DNA of 16,174 bases from Phycisphaerales bacterium UBA2266 (lineage in GTDB: Bacteria; Planctomycetota; Phycisphaerae; Sedimentisphaerales; Anaerobacaceae). The DNA lies in NCBI GenBank assembly GCA_002347125.1, contig DDXG01000350.1:1-16174 (forward strand), given 5' to 3'. Shown here piece after piece: positions 7,209 through 15,307 of the stretch (its first letter is position 1; every line of letters begins with the position of its first letter). The notes beneath the pieces were generated by a model, which worked only from the letters and a program-made list of their open reading frames with translations, was not told the DNA's origin and searched no databases. The position numbers were made by a program, and so were the translations under genes.

Positions 7209-7736
7209 TTATTGGGCTGCCGGTTTGTTGAGGTAGTTCAAAAGGGTCTTGAGGCCTTCTTCGGTGGTGGATGGGAGCGTCAGTTGGCCTTCTCGGGTCA
7301 GGGGCAGGCGCATGCGGCCGAGCTTGGAGGCATCGACGGCCAGGCCCGCCTCGGCGTGATAGGGGATAGTGGAGCCGGGGCGGACATCCTTGAGGGCCTT
7401 GAACATCTCGAGGTAGTTGACACTCACGGGCAGGGAGACGGTCTGGGCGGATTTGGCGGGGATGGAGCCCTGAACGTCGGCGGCGCCGGCGAGGAAGGGA
7501 TTGTCGTTGGTGGTGAGGCTGTAATCGAGGTTGCTCAGGGGCAGATCGAAGGGATAGGGGTTGTCGATCTCGACGTCGAAGATCAAGGTGGCGGCCTTGA
7601 GGCCGACGTCGCCGAATTGCAGGCCGGTGAGGTTGGCGGTGGGTTTCTTCATCGCCAGAAGCTCGAGGGATTGGCAGCCCCCAGCGTTGAGCATGATAAC
7701 GGTCGTCAGAAGTATCGTCAAACGTGTAGCTCTCAT
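7209..7736 (-). CDS. LEA14-like (WHy domain) lipoprotein
   Basis: This 175-residue protein has a basic start and hydrophobic stretch ending AGGC (C21), a relaxed lipobox that suggests lipid anchoring after export. The rest matches the type-2 LEA/WHy fold. It opens with TGLQFGDVGLKAATLIFDVEIDNPYPF by family pattern (from about residue 36), with the characteristic Asn-Pro around 59-60, then short beta strands and a polar end. Such proteins are small beta-sandwiches linked to stress or desiccation tolerance; the molecular role in bacteria is unclear. It stands alone: convergent with the operon on its left, and 165 bases separate it from the next minus-strand gene on its right. A strong purine-rich ribosome-binding site (AAGGGGG) lies just before the ATG, and a TATAAT box lies about 56 bases upstream of the ATG. 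Lipidation is likely but not certain because the residue at -3 is Ala rather than Leu. Confidence 0.75.
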   Translation of the reverse strand: MRATRLTILLTTVIMLNAGGCQSLELLAMKKPTANLTGLQFGDVGLKAATLIFDVEIDNPYPFDLPLSNLDYSLTTNDNPFLAGAADVQGSIPAKSAQTVSLPVSVNYLEMFKALKDVRPGSTIPYHAEAGLAVDASKLGRMRLPLTREGQLTLPSTTEEGLKTLLNYLNKPAAQ

Positions 7737-7791
7737 GATTCGTGCCCCCTTGAAATATGTGGTCTCTTGAGTTTGCTGTAATTGATGCTGT

Positions 7792-7821
7792 ATTATACGC
7801 CCGGCAAGACGACAGGTGCAA
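7792..7821 (-). promoter_or_regulatory. candidate promoter of the LEA14-like lipoprotein gene
   Basis: On the minus strand a perfect TATAAT lies at 7797-7792. The hexamer 18 bases upstream is TTGCAC (7821-7816), a weak match to a -35. A TTGACA sits further upstream at 7855-7850 but is too far away for this -10. The gap of 165 bases to the gene behind supports an own promoter. Confidence 0.4.
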
Positions 7822-7901
7822 CGGTGCGCTCGGCATTATCCGGGGGCGTTGTCAACGGGGGGTACGTGAGGTTTCTGATGGTTATCAGGCGTCGCGTGGG
7901 G

Positions 7902-8876
7902 CTACTTGCCGAAGGCGGCGAGGAGGGCTTCGTATTGGGCGGTTGTGATGGGGACCATGCAGCCGTGGCGGGCGTTTGGCGGGGTGCTATGGTCGCCGGC
8001 GTAGACGTCGTGCCAGGGGCCGGTCAGCGCCGGGGCGGTGGCCAGGCCGTAGGAGCGGCCGGGGTATTGCTCGAAGTAGAGATACCAGCCGCGGTCGTCG
8101 GGGCGGCGGATGAGCATGGGGGCCTCGCGGAAGTTGGGTGAGATGGGCGGACCCGGTGGGCCGTAGGGGCCAAGCAGACTCTGGGCGGTGCTGATGCGGA
8201 TGGTCTTGCCGGTGGGCCAGTCGAAGTCGGGGTATCGCTCATCCTTGAGGATGGCGACGTACTTGTCGGCCTCTTTGCGGACGATGGCGTCGATGGTGGC
8301 CATGTCGAGGTCGAAGAGCCGGCGGGGCTTGGAGAAGGCGACGAGATCCTCGGATGTGACGCAGAAGGTCTTCATGCCGCTCCAGTAGTTCTCAGGGGCC
8401 TCCTTGAGCTTGGCGGCGTTGGAGAAGTGCCAGGTGAGCAGGTAAGTACGGGTGGATTTGTCGTAGAAGAGCTTCGGGGCGCCGTGCCAGCGGTCGGGGC
8501 CCTCGTAATCGGGGAATTGCGACATGTCCGGGACCAGGTCCCGCTGGTGCGACCAGGCGATGAGGTCGGAGGAGGCCCAGATACGGATGTCGCCGCGGTC
8601 GGGCGGGTTGCCGAGCAGGTAGAAGCGGCCGTCGTGGCCGAGCATGATGTCGGGATGGCCGCGGTAGTCGTCCATGATGCGGCAGCCGCCGTTGATGGAT
8701 TGCCAGTGCAGGCCGTCGGTGCTGAGGGCGTAGTAGAGGCGGCCATAGTCCTCGCCGGTCATGTGGGCGAAGAGATAGGGGGTAGCCCGGCAGAGCGGGA
8801 CGGCGGCGCACAGGGCCGCAAGGCCCATGAGCAACAGGCGCGCGGCGCACGCTGTCATGTACGGGGTCCGTTTCAT
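7902..8876 (-). CDS. secreted GH43-like five-bladed beta-propeller glycosidase
   Basis: This 324-residue protein has a signal peptide (about residues 1-31, cleaved near CRATP) followed by repeated propeller-blade motifs: GRLYYALSTDGLHW (45-58), GHPDIMLGHDGRFYLLG (73-89), GAPKLFYDKSTRTYLLTW (132-149), REAPMLIRRPDDRGWYLYFE (250-269) and SYGLATAPALTGPW (275-288). These fit the GH43/GH32-type propeller. Candidate catalytic acids are D76 in HPD (base) and E251 in REAP (acid), with D196 in ATIDA as the usual helper Asp. The substrate cannot be told from the sequence; arabinose- or xylose-containing glycans are typical for the family. The stop of the next upstream gene lies 12 bases before the start, so the two are probably cotranscribed. 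The ribosome-binding site is weak. A start at Met7 is also possible and would still leave a signal peptide. Confidence 0.75.
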   Translation of the reverse strand: MKRTPYMTACAARLLLMGLAALCAAVPLCRATPYLFAHMTGEDYGRLYYALSTDGLHWQSINGGCRIMDDYRGHPDIMLGHDGRFYLLGNPPDRGDIRIWASSDLIAWSHQRDLVPDMSQFPDYEGPDRWHGAPKLFYDKSTRTYLLTWHFSNAAKLKEAPENYWSGMKTFCVTSEDLVAFSKPRRLFDLDMATIDAIVRKEADKYVAILKDERYPDFDWPTGKTIRISTAQSLLGPYGPPGPPISPNFREAPMLIRRPDDRGWYLYFEQYPGRSYGLATAPALTGPWHDVYAGDHSTPPNARHGCMVPITTAQYEALLAAFGK

Positions 8877-8888
8877 TGGCGGGTCATT

Positions 8889-9797
8889 TCAGACGTCGCA
8901 GGCCTTGATGGCCTGGACGAGGGCGGCGACGGCGTCGCCGGTGGGGGTGTATTCGTGGGCGACATAGCCTTTGTAGCCGGTCTCGGCGATGGCTCTCATG
9001 ACGGCGGGATAGTTGATCTCCTGGTTCTCGTCGAGTTCGTGTCGGCCCGGAACGCCGGCGGTGTGGAAGTGGCCGATCATATTGATATTCTTGCGGATGG
9101 TGGCGATGAGGTCGCCTTCCATGATCTGCATGTGGTAGATGTCGTAGAGCATCTTGAAGCGCGGCGAACCGACGCGGCGGCAGAGTTCGAAGCCCCACTC
9201 GGACCGGTCGCACATGTAGCCGGGGTGGTTGACCTTGCTGTTAAGCAGCTCCATACAGATGGTGACGTTGCCGTCTTCGGCGATCTTGACGGCTTCCTTG
9301 AGAATCGCCGCGCAATTGTCCATGCCCTCTTCATCACTGATGCCCTTGCGGCTGCCGGCCATGCAGATAACGTTGGGCCATTTGGCGTCGGAGGCGGCCT
9401 TGATGTTCTTCCTGAACTCATCGAGGAGTTGGGGGTGTTTGGCCTTGTTGTTGAGGCCGTCGTTGATGGAGCCGGCGCCGGGAACCATTGTGGCGACAAG
9501 GCCGCGCCTCTTGAGTGCGGGCCAGTCGCTCGGGCCGACGAGGTCTTTGCCGACGACGCCGAATTTCCAGAGCAAGCCGCACTCCTCGTCCAAGCTCATC
9601 TTTGCCTTCCGCAGGACGCCGCCGCAGACGGACTGCTTGATGCGGCCTTTGACAATGAGCGATTCCCGCGCGACGGCCGCACCGGGCAGGGAAGCCGCCA
9701 GGGAAGAGGCACCGACGGCCGCGGCGGCGGCCAGGACGCCACGGCGTGTGAGATGTTCGGCCGCGCGGGTGTTCAGGTGGGTGTTGGCAGGGTTCAT
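8889..9797 (-). CDS. Tat-exported hydroxypyruvate-isomerase-like TIM-barrel protein
   Basis: The 302-residue protein begins with a twin-arginine signal (LTRRGVL at residues 16-22, then an Ala-rich hydrophobic stretch to about 44). The mature part is an AP-endonuclease-2/xylose-isomerase-like TIM barrel of the sugar phosphate isomerase/epimerase group, closest in pattern to hydroxypyruvate isomerase. Probable metal ligands are E183 (ICMELLNS), D219 (MLYDIYHMQ), H243 or H245 (IGHFHTAG) and E282 (VAHEYTP). These enzymes interconvert aldoses and ketoses or related small keto acids; export through Tat would place this one outside the cytoplasm. A clear GGAAAGGA ribosome-binding site precedes the ATG. 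It is upstream of and probably cotranscribed with the GH43-like gene, and divergent from the beta-helix gene. The exact substrate is unknown. Confidence 0.8.
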   Translation of the reverse strand: MNPANTHLNTRAAEHLTRRGVLAAAAAVGASSLAASLPGAAVARESLIVKGRIKQSVCGGVLRKAKMSLDEECGLLWKFGVVGKDLVGPSDWPALKRRGLVATMVPGAGSINDGLNNKAKHPQLLDEFRKNIKAASDAKWPNVICMAGSRKGISDEEGMDNCAAILKEAVKIAEDGNVTICMELLNSKVNHPGYMCDRSEWGFELCRRVGSPRFKMLYDIYHMQIMEGDLIATIRKNINMIGHFHTAGVPGRHELDENQEINYPAVMRAIAETGYKGYVAHEYTPTGDAVAALVQAIKACDV

Positions 9798-10025
9798 CGT
9801 ATCGTCCTTTCCAGAGATGGGATCGAGATGGTGCTGTGCATACGGTGCAGCTTACACATCGCGGCGGGCCGTTGCAATGGGAATAGTCCGGGCCCTCGGC
9901 ATGCGCCGGCAGGATGGGCTTGCGGCGGCTGCGACGTGGGGGTTGTTGCGCGGGTGGGCATGGGGTAGGATGGGATGGGTATAAAGCACGTCAATGGCGG
10001 CTTTGCTGTTTGGAAGGAGTATGGT
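9798..10025. promoter_or_regulatory. divergent intergenic region with probable promoters
   Basis: This 228-base gap separates two divergent genes, so it must hold promoters in both directions. On the plus side TATAAA at 9980-9985 is a candidate -10, without a convincing -35. On the minus side a TTGCAA (near 9875) with TGTAAG about 15 bases further along is a weak pair. I see no operator palindrome. Strength of both calls is low. Confidence 0.3.
10012..10019 (+). promoter_or_regulatory. ribosome-binding site that fixes the beta-helix gene start
   Basis: GGAAGGAG lies six bases before the ATG at 10026. That ATG opens a signal peptide. An in-frame ATG at 9975 has no such site, and an ATG at 10021 is out of frame, so 10026 is chosen. 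Confidence 0.8.
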
Positions 10026-11798
10026 ATGAAACGATTGATCTGGATGTCGGCGGCGGCAGTCATGTTGTTCTGGACGTTGGCCGCGGGGCGGGAGATTCAT
10101 GTATCGAAGGCGGGCAGCGATTCGGCGGCCGGGGATGCTCAGCGGCCGTATGTGACAATCGGCAAGGCGGCGGCGGTGGCCCAGGCGGGCGATACGGTGA
10201 TTGTCCACGCGGGGGTCTACCGCGAGCACATCAAGCCGGCGCGCGGCGGCGACAGCGAGGAACGCCGGATTGCGTACCGGGCGGCGGCGGACGAGCAGGT
10301 GTTCATCAAGGGGTCGGAGCGGATTGACTCGTGGAAGCGGCAGGCGGCCGGCGTGTGGAAGGCGGAGCTGCGCAACGCGTTCTTTGGAGACTACAATCCG
10401 TATGCACTGAACGTCTCCGGAGGCTGGCTCAATTACGGGCAGTGGCATCATCGGGGGGACGTGTATCTCAACGGGGAGGCGTTCTATGAGAAACAGACGG
10501 TCGATGAGGTGGCCGCGACGCAGAACAGTTGGCACTGCGCCGTCCAGGGCGATACGACGATTATCACGGCGAATTTCGGCGATGCGAATCCCAATACGGA
10601 ACTGACGGAGATCAACGTCCGCGAGAGCCTGTTCATGCCGGAGATTACGGGGCTGCGGTACATCACGGTGGACGGCTTCCATTTCGCCCATGCGGCGGCG
10701 AACTGGGCCCCGCCGGTGCTCGATCTGCAGACGGGGGCGGTCGGGACGCGGATGGGCAAGCACTGGGTGATCGAGAACTGCACCATCACGAACGCGCGGT
10801 GCGTGGGGATCATCCTGGGCCACGCGCCGGGCGTGGACTACGAGGACATCGAGGCGTTCGGCGACCACGTGGTCCGCAACAACGTGATTCGTCGGTGCGG
10901 GCAGGCGGGCATCGCGGGCCAGAAGGGGGCGACGCGGTCGCTGATTGCGGGCAACCTCATCGAGGAGACGAATTACCGGCGGGAGTTCGGCGGGTGGGAG
11001 ACGGCGGCGATCAAGTTCCACAACAGCGTCGATACGGTCATTCGAGGCAATCTGATTCGCGGAGTGTACCGGCAGAAGGAAGGGGCGTTCGGGATATGGA
11101 TCGACTTCGGGAATCAGGGGGTGCGGATCAGCGGGAACCTCATTTACCACTGCGAGGCCGAGACGGTGTTTCTGGAGATGAACCACGGGCCGACGCTGGT
11201 GGACAACAACATCCTGATCGGCCGGCCGACGCGGGCCAACTCCGAGGCAACGGTCTTCGCGCATAATCTGTTTGTCGATTCGGGTTATGTCTATACGCCC
11301 GATACGGACCGCCGCAGTGGGTATTTCAAGCCGCATACGACGATCACCGTGGGGCGCAAGACCGGGACCGCCCAGGACGACAAGTGGTACAACAACATCT
11401 TCGTGCGCAAGGGCCTGGATGATGTGAAGGATGCGAACGGCTACGCTTCGGACTACAACGCCTTTCTGGCAGGGGCGAGAAAGAGCCGTTTCGGCGACGA
11501 ACACAGTGTGGTCGATGCTTACGCGGCGGAGGCGGTTGTCCGTGACGAGCCGCTGGGGGCGACAGTGGAGTTCACCGTCAACGAGGCGGCGCCGGGGGTA
11601 ACGGGCCCACGGGTCGATGCCGAGCTTGTTGGGGTATTTCCGACGGTCGGCCAGACGATCGAAGACCGGTACGGCAGACCCATCGCCGTGGACAGGGATA
11701 TGCAGGGCAACGAACGCCGGGTGAACGCGCCGGGTCCGCTGGCGGAGCTGAGGGCCGGCAAGAATACGGTCGTCTGGTCGTTGGGGCCGCGTCGGTAG
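10026..11798 (+). CDS. secreted right-handed beta-helix protein (DUF1565/pectate-lyase-like)
   Basis: This 590-residue protein starts with a signal peptide (MKRLIWMSAAAVMLFWTLAA) followed directly by the usual entry of parallel beta-helix proteins: EIHVSKAGSDSAAGDAQRPY, then TIGKAAAVAQAGDTVIVHAG (44-63) and VYREHI. Helix turns with Asn ladders follow, such as HVVRNNVIRRCGQAGIAG (281-298), RSLIAGNLIEETNYR, DTVIRGNLIRGVYR and GVRISGNLIYHCEAETVFLE (365-384). The C-terminal 110 residues form a separate beta-rich part ending in a helix-to-strand tail. Related proteins are polysaccharide lyases or glycosidases acting outside the cell. No catalytic residues can be named with confidence, so a non-catalytic carbohydrate binder is also possible. 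Its divergent neighbours, an exported isomerase and a GH43-like protein, fit use of a polysaccharide. Confidence 0.75.
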   Translation: MKRLIWMSAAAVMLFWTLAAGREIHVSKAGSDSAAGDAQRPYVTIGKAAAVAQAGDTVIVHAGVYREHIKPARGGDSEERRIAYRAAADEQVFIKGSERIDSWKRQAAGVWKAELRNAFFGDYNPYALNVSGGWLNYGQWHHRGDVYLNGEAFYEKQTVDEVAATQNSWHCAVQGDTTIITANFGDANPNTELTEINVRESLFMPEITGLRYITVDGFHFAHAAANWAPPVLDLQTGAVGTRMGKHWVIENCTITNARCVGIILGHAPGVDYEDIEAFGDHVVRNNVIRRCGQAGIAGQKGATRSLIAGNLIEETNYRREFGGWETAAIKFHNSVDTVIRGNLIRGVYRQKEGAFGIWIDFGNQGVRISGNLIYHCEAETVFLEMNHGPTLVDNNILIGRPTRANSEATVFAHNLFVDSGYVYTPDTDRRSGYFKPHTTITVGRKTGTAQDDKWYNNIFVRKGLDDVKDANGYASDYNAFLAGARKSRFGDEHSVVDAYAAEAVVRDEPLGATVEFTVNEAAPGVTGPRVDAELVGVFPTVGQTIEDRYGRPIAVDRDMQGNERRVNAPGPLAELRAGKNTVVWSLGPRR

Positions 11799-11854
11799 AG
11801 GCGAGCGGCATCATGGCGACGTGACTTCATCTTCATTCGGCGAAAAGGAAAGAC

Positions 11855-12421
11855 TCACACCCAGGGCCGGCGCGGCAATCCCCAGAGCGTCCGGAAGCGG
11901 TCTTCAAGGGCCATGAGGTAGGCGGCGGCCTCGGCGTCGCCCTCGCGGGGGGCCCAGGGAGCGAAGCCCTTGTCGGTGGCCGGGTCGTAGGGACCGGGTT
12001 TGACCTCGAAAACGACGGTGTCGGGCGCCAGGGCGAAGATCATATGCCAGACCCCGGGGCGATAGTCGACACCGATGACGCCGCTGTCGAGGTCGAGGAG
12101 GATGGAGGCGGCTTCGTCGGGCTGGCCGTGGCCGTCGAACTGGATGCAGGCGAGCCGGCCCTGGAGCAGGATGAGGGACTCGGACTTGGGCGGGTCGGCG
12201 TGGCGGTGCGGGGTGACGTAGCTGGCGGGCTGGAGGGCGTTGAGCATCCGCTGGAGGTTGTCGCCGTCGCCGGTGTGGAAGATGTGGATGTCGCGCTTGC
12301 GGGGGCTAAGGGCAGCGTCGGCGGCCTTGGCGGCGACGAGGGCCGAATCGATGGCCACCGAACTGTGGTGGTCGGATCGGGTGGCCATGGATGAGATGCG
12401 GATGGGTGCGGGCTGGTTCAT
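11855..12421 (-). CDS. WbuC-family cupin-fold metalloprotein
   Basis: The 188-residue protein shows the WbuC pattern: an N-terminal part with RKRDIHIFHTGDGDNLQRML (41-60), then a cupin with YVTPHRHADPPKSES (68-82), a GVWHM block (123-127), the VKPGPYDP stretch (140-147) and FAPWAPREGD (153-162). Probable metal ligands are H72, H74, E81 and H126. WbuC proteins are usually found in O-antigen or capsule clusters and have no established reaction. Here the gene is the last of a sulfate-activation group, 13 bases after the cysQ stop, so it is very likely cotranscribed. An alternative start at Met12 is possible but leaves the same domain. Confidence 0.8.
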   Translation of the reverse strand: MNQPAPIRISSMATRSDHHSSVAIDSALVAAKAADAALSPRKRDIHIFHTGDGDNLQRMLNALQPASYVTPHRHADPPKSESLILLQGRLACIQFDGHGQPDEAASILLDLDSGVIGVDYRPGVWHMIFALAPDTVVFEVKPGPYDPATDKGFAPWAPREGDAEAAAYLMALEDRFRTLWGLPRRPWV

Positions 12422-12434
12422 AGGGCGAGTCCTG

Positions 12435-13208
12435 TCAGAGGCCCAGGTATTGACGCAGAGGCTCGAAGAGGTTCGCCCCGGCGGCGATCATTCCCGTGAT
12501 GAGGGTGTTGGGATTGTTGAAGGTGAGCGGGCCGCCCTGCTTTTCCATGGTCCGGCCGCCGGCCGCTTCGATGAGGGCGACGCCGGCGGCGATATCCCAC
12601 TCGTTCTTGGGGACGAGTGTGAAAGTCGAGTCCGCGAGGCCCGCCGCTATCGCTGCGAGCTTATAAGCCACTGAGCCGCTCGGGACCACCTTCAATGGAC
12701 CGTCCATGAAACGGTCCCATTCACCTCGCTTGATTTCGCTTCGACTGGCCAGAACGGTTGCCCCTTCGAGGGTGTCTTTGTCGGTGGTTCTCACGGGTAT
12801 GCCGTTCATCGTAACACCTGCTCCGGCCGCACCGATGATCAACTGGTCCGCCTGCGGATTGCAGATACCTCCTGCAACGACCTTGCCATCGACTGCCAGC
12901 CCCACCGAGATGCACCATTCCGGAATACCCTGGATGAATTCCTTGGTGCCGTCGATGGGGTCCACGATCCAGACGCGGTGCTTTCCCCGTCGGGCGGGGT
13001 TGTCGCGGGTCTCTTCGGAGAGCCAGCCGTCATCATCGATGCAGAGTGTTTGCTTGAGCACCTCATCGAGTTCGAGGTCGGCGGCCGTGACAGGGTCCCC
13101 CCCTGCTTTTCGGTCTGCGTCGATGCGGCCGGGCGTATACTTGGCGACGGCCTTTCGGGCGAGTGCCAGGGCCTGTTCGATGCGTTGGAGGTCTCTTTCG
13201 ATGTCCAT
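12435..13208 (-). CDS. cysQ: 3'(2'),5'-bisphosphate nucleotidase, CysQ type
   Basis: This 257-residue protein belongs to the inositol-monophosphatase/CysQ superfamily of magnesium-dependent phosphatases. Visible motifs are GGDPVTAAD (36-44), WLSEET (62-67, with metal ligands E65/E66), WIVDPIDGTKEF (80-91, D83 and D86) and EWDIAAGVALIEAAGG (203-218, D205). The lengthened DPIDGTKEF motif and the length favour CysQ over inositol phosphatase. CysQ hydrolyses PAP (and PAPS) to AMP (and APS), and so clears the by-product of PAPS use. The neighbours, an ATP sulfurylase/APS kinase and an SLC13 permease, support this. No Shine-Dalgarno is visible; the bases before the ATG belong to a dispersed ATACGAACGACGA-type repeat. 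Confidence 0.85.
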   Translation of the reverse strand: MDIERDLQRIEQALALARKAVAKYTPGRIDADRKAGGDPVTAADLELDEVLKQTLCIDDDGWLSEETRDNPARRGKHRVWIVDPIDGTKEFIQGIPEWCISVGLAVDGKVVAGGICNPQADQLIIGAAGAGVTMNGIPVRTTDKDTLEGATVLASRSEIKRGEWDRFMDGPLKVVPSGSVAYKLAAIAAGLADSTFTLVPKNEWDIAAGVALIEAAGGRTMEKQGGPLTFNNPNTLITGMIAAGANLFEPLRQYLGL

Positions 13209-13335
13209 TCGTCGTTCGTATCTCGTATATGATATTGCGTCGTGTGTATTGCGCCGCCGCCGCTGCTCACTGGTGACTGCTCACTGCTTGTTTTCACGTA
13301 TTTTGTCGTTCGTCCCGAAGCCGGTTCGGGATCGC
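13206..13335. repeat. dispersed repeats in the permease-cysQ gap, cysQ side
   Basis: On the minus strand an ATACGAACGACGA-type element abuts the cysQ ATG. Two copies of TGCTCACT with a 14-base period follow (13264-13271 and 13278-13285). Then comes the palindrome TCCCGAA-GCCGG-TTCGGGA (13313-13331), which shares its arms with the ones at 877-895 and 4393-4411. Confidence 0.7.
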
Positions 13336-13336
13336 G

Positions 13337-13388
13337 CTGGTGGGGCGAGCCCCACCCAGCCGCTGGATTCCCGCCTGCGCGGGAATGA
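13337..13388. repeat. two strong hairpins behind the permease gene
   Basis: GGTGGGGC-GA-GCCCCACC (13339-13356) and ATTCCCGC-CTGC-GCGGGAAT (13367-13386) are perfect 8-bp stems. The second is the well-known ATTCCC/GGGAAT type of dispersed repeat. Neither has a U-tract, so they may attenuate or protect mRNA rather than end transcription. Confidence 0.75.
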
Positions 13389-13410
13389 CCTTCTGCTCTT
13401 ATGCCCCTTG

Positions 13411-15210
13411 TCAGAACGGCCAGACCAGTGGTATCAAGAGCGTCGCACAGACGCCCAGAAGGACCGTCAGCGGCAGTCCGACCCTGACGAAATCGCCGAA
13501 TTTGTATCCACCGGGACCGTAGACCATCATATTGGTCTGATAGCCGATGGGACTGACGAAACTGGCGGACGCGGCGAAGACAATCGCCATGACGAGCGGC
13601 CGCGGACTGATACCCATTTCATCGGCGATGGCCACGGCAAAGGGGAATATCAACGCGGCCGCGGCCGTGTTGGTGATGACGGCGGTAAAGACGGCCGTCA
13701 TGAAGAATATGTACGCCAGCAGTCCATACGAACCCAGCCGGCCGGCGTGGTCTACAAGGTAATCGGCGGTGGCGTGGACGATGCCGGAATTCTCCATGGC
13801 CTTGGCCAGGCCAAAGGCGGCGGCGATGGCAATCAGCGTCTGCCAGTCGATGCTGTTTCGAGCGGACGAGGCGGATATGCAGCGAAAGACAATCATCAGG
13901 CCCGCCACGAGGAAGACCGCCACCACGGTCGGCAGGACCCCGCTGATCAGCAGCGCCACGAGCACCAGCAGCAGCACCACGCTGAGCAAGGCCTTCTCCG
14001 AGCGGACGGGACCGGAGTCTTCGATGCCGCTGACCAGGAGGAAGTCGGGGTTGTTCCGATGGGCGCGGACGAAATGGGCGCCGGCCTGGAGGAGCAGGGC
14101 ATCGCCGGGGCGCAGGACGATGTCGCCGACCCTACCGACGAGGCGGCGGCCGCCGCGATGAACCGCGATGACGGCGGCGTTGTAGGTGGCGCGGAAATCC
14201 GCATCTCGAATGGCCTTGCCGACGCCTGGGCAGGCCTGGGAAACGACGGCCTCGCAGAGCACCTCGTTGCGCCGCTGAGCCGCCTGGTCCTCGTAGCTGT
14301 CATCGGCGACGGGGACCAACCCCGGTATCTTCTCGAGATCGACGATAGTGCCCACGACGCCCGCGAAGGTGAGCACATCGGAGGCCCGCAGGATGCAATC
14401 GGGGGGCACGGGGGAGATGACGCGGTAGTCGCGGACCACCTCGATGAGGAACAGGCCCGGCAGATGGCGCAGATCCGCCTGTTCGACGGTCCGCCCGATG
14501 AGGCGGCAGTCTGGCTGGACGCGCATATTGACGAGGTACTCGCGGGGACTGTCCATGAGGCCCTCGATGAGGTCTTTGCGATTGGGAAGGAGCCGGCGGC
14601 CAATCAAGAGCATGTAGGCGATACCGATGGCGGCATAGGGCAGGCCCACGTATCCGACTTCGAAGAAGGTCATGGGCCGAAGCGACTCGCCCAGCGCGGG
14701 GGTGCTCCGCGAGGTCTCGGTCATCAGTCCGTTGACCACGAGGTTCGTGCTGGTGCCAATCAGGGTGCAGGTGCCGCCGATGATACAGAAGTAAGACAGG
14801 GGCAGCAGGAGCCTGGACGGCGCGACGCGATGGGTCCTGCACCAGCTTGAGATGATGGGAATGAACATGGCCACAATCGGCGTGTTGTTGAGGAAGGCCG
14901 ACATCAGGGGCAAGGAGGCGGCCATGCGGGCCAGGACGGAGCGGTGAGTCCGGGCACGGCCGAGCAGCCAGGCCCCGGCCGCATCGAGAGCCCCGGTCTC
15001 GCGCATGGCGGCGGCGATGACGAACAGCGCAGCGACGGTGAGCATCCCGGGATTGGAGAAGCCGGTCAGAGCCTCCTGCGGGGTGATAATCCCCACGAGG
15101 GCAAACAGCACCACGGCGCCCAGGAGCAGCGCATCGGGCGCACGATTGGCCAGCAAGCCCCAAAGGACCCCCAATAGAACTACCAGGCAGAATATCGCTT
15201 CCCATGCCAT
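13411..15210 (-). CDS. SLC13/DASS-type anion permease with two RCK_C domains
   Basis: The 599-residue protein has two membrane halves, each with several hydrophobic helices, separated by two TrkA-C (RCK_C) regulatory domains at about 225-300 and 312-398. The first half holds FLNNTPIVAMFIP (106-118) and GTSTNLVVN (152-160); the second holds ITNTAAAALIFPFA (512-525) and SPIGYQTNMMVYGPGGY (553-569). These paired Asn-Thr motifs are the substrate- and sodium-binding hairpins of the DASS fold. This SAC1/SUL-like layout is known for sulfate or other oxyanion uptake. The flanking sulfate-activation genes point to sulfate as substrate, an inference. The ATG is preceded by AAAGG. It lies between the bifunctional sulfurylase/kinase gene (97 bases) and cysQ (202 bases), all on the same strand. 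Confidence 0.85.
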   Translation of the reverse strand: MAWEAIFCLVVLLGVLWGLLANRAPDALLLGAVVLFALVGIITPQEALTGFSNPGMLTVAALFVIAAAMRETGALDAAGAWLLGRARTHRSVLARMAASLPLMSAFLNNTPIVAMFIPIISSWCRTHRVAPSRLLLPLSYFCIIGGTCTLIGTSTNLVVNGLMTETSRSTPALGESLRPMTFFEVGYVGLPYAAIGIAYMLLIGRRLLPNRKDLIEGLMDSPREYLVNMRVQPDCRLIGRTVEQADLRHLPGLFLIEVVRDYRVISPVPPDCILRASDVLTFAGVVGTIVDLEKIPGLVPVADDSYEDQAAQRRNEVLCEAVVSQACPGVGKAIRDADFRATYNAAVIAVHRGGRRLVGRVGDIVLRPGDALLLQAGAHFVRAHRNNPDFLLVSGIEDSGPVRSEKALLSVVLLLVLVALLISGVLPTVVAVFLVAGLMIVFRCISASSARNSIDWQTLIAIAAAFGLAKAMENSGIVHATADYLVDHAGRLGSYGLLAYIFFMTAVFTAVITNTAAAALIFPFAVAIADEMGISPRPLVMAIVFAASASFVSPIGYQTNMMVYGPGGYKFGDFVRVGLPLTVLLGVCATLLIPLVWPF

Positions 15211-15307
15211 CGATCACGCCTTTGGTTGGCGGTGTGTCTGAAACACGGCCTGCCACGCTGTGTCAGTAGCCGCCGGTCAACGTCTGGACAGGCCCAGACC
15301 TCGCCAC

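Noticed and set aside
8427..9968. A plus-strand open frame of 513 codons
   Set aside because: It is antisense to the GH43-like and isomerase-like genes; it has no recognisable domain or ribosome-binding site.
9852..11504. A minus-strand open frame of 550 codons
   Set aside because: It is the antisense shadow of the beta-helix gene, which has a signal peptide, a ribosome-binding site and family motifs.
13367..13386. Intrinsic terminator of the permease gene
   Set aside because: The stem is strong, but no run of U follows on the minus strand, and the sequence matches a common dispersed repeat.
12706..14850. A plus-strand open frame of 714 codons
   Set aside because: It lies antisense to cysQ and the permease, both with clear family motifs. 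Its translation is low in structure and rich in Arg, Gly, Asp and His, typical of a shadow frame in GC-rich DNA.
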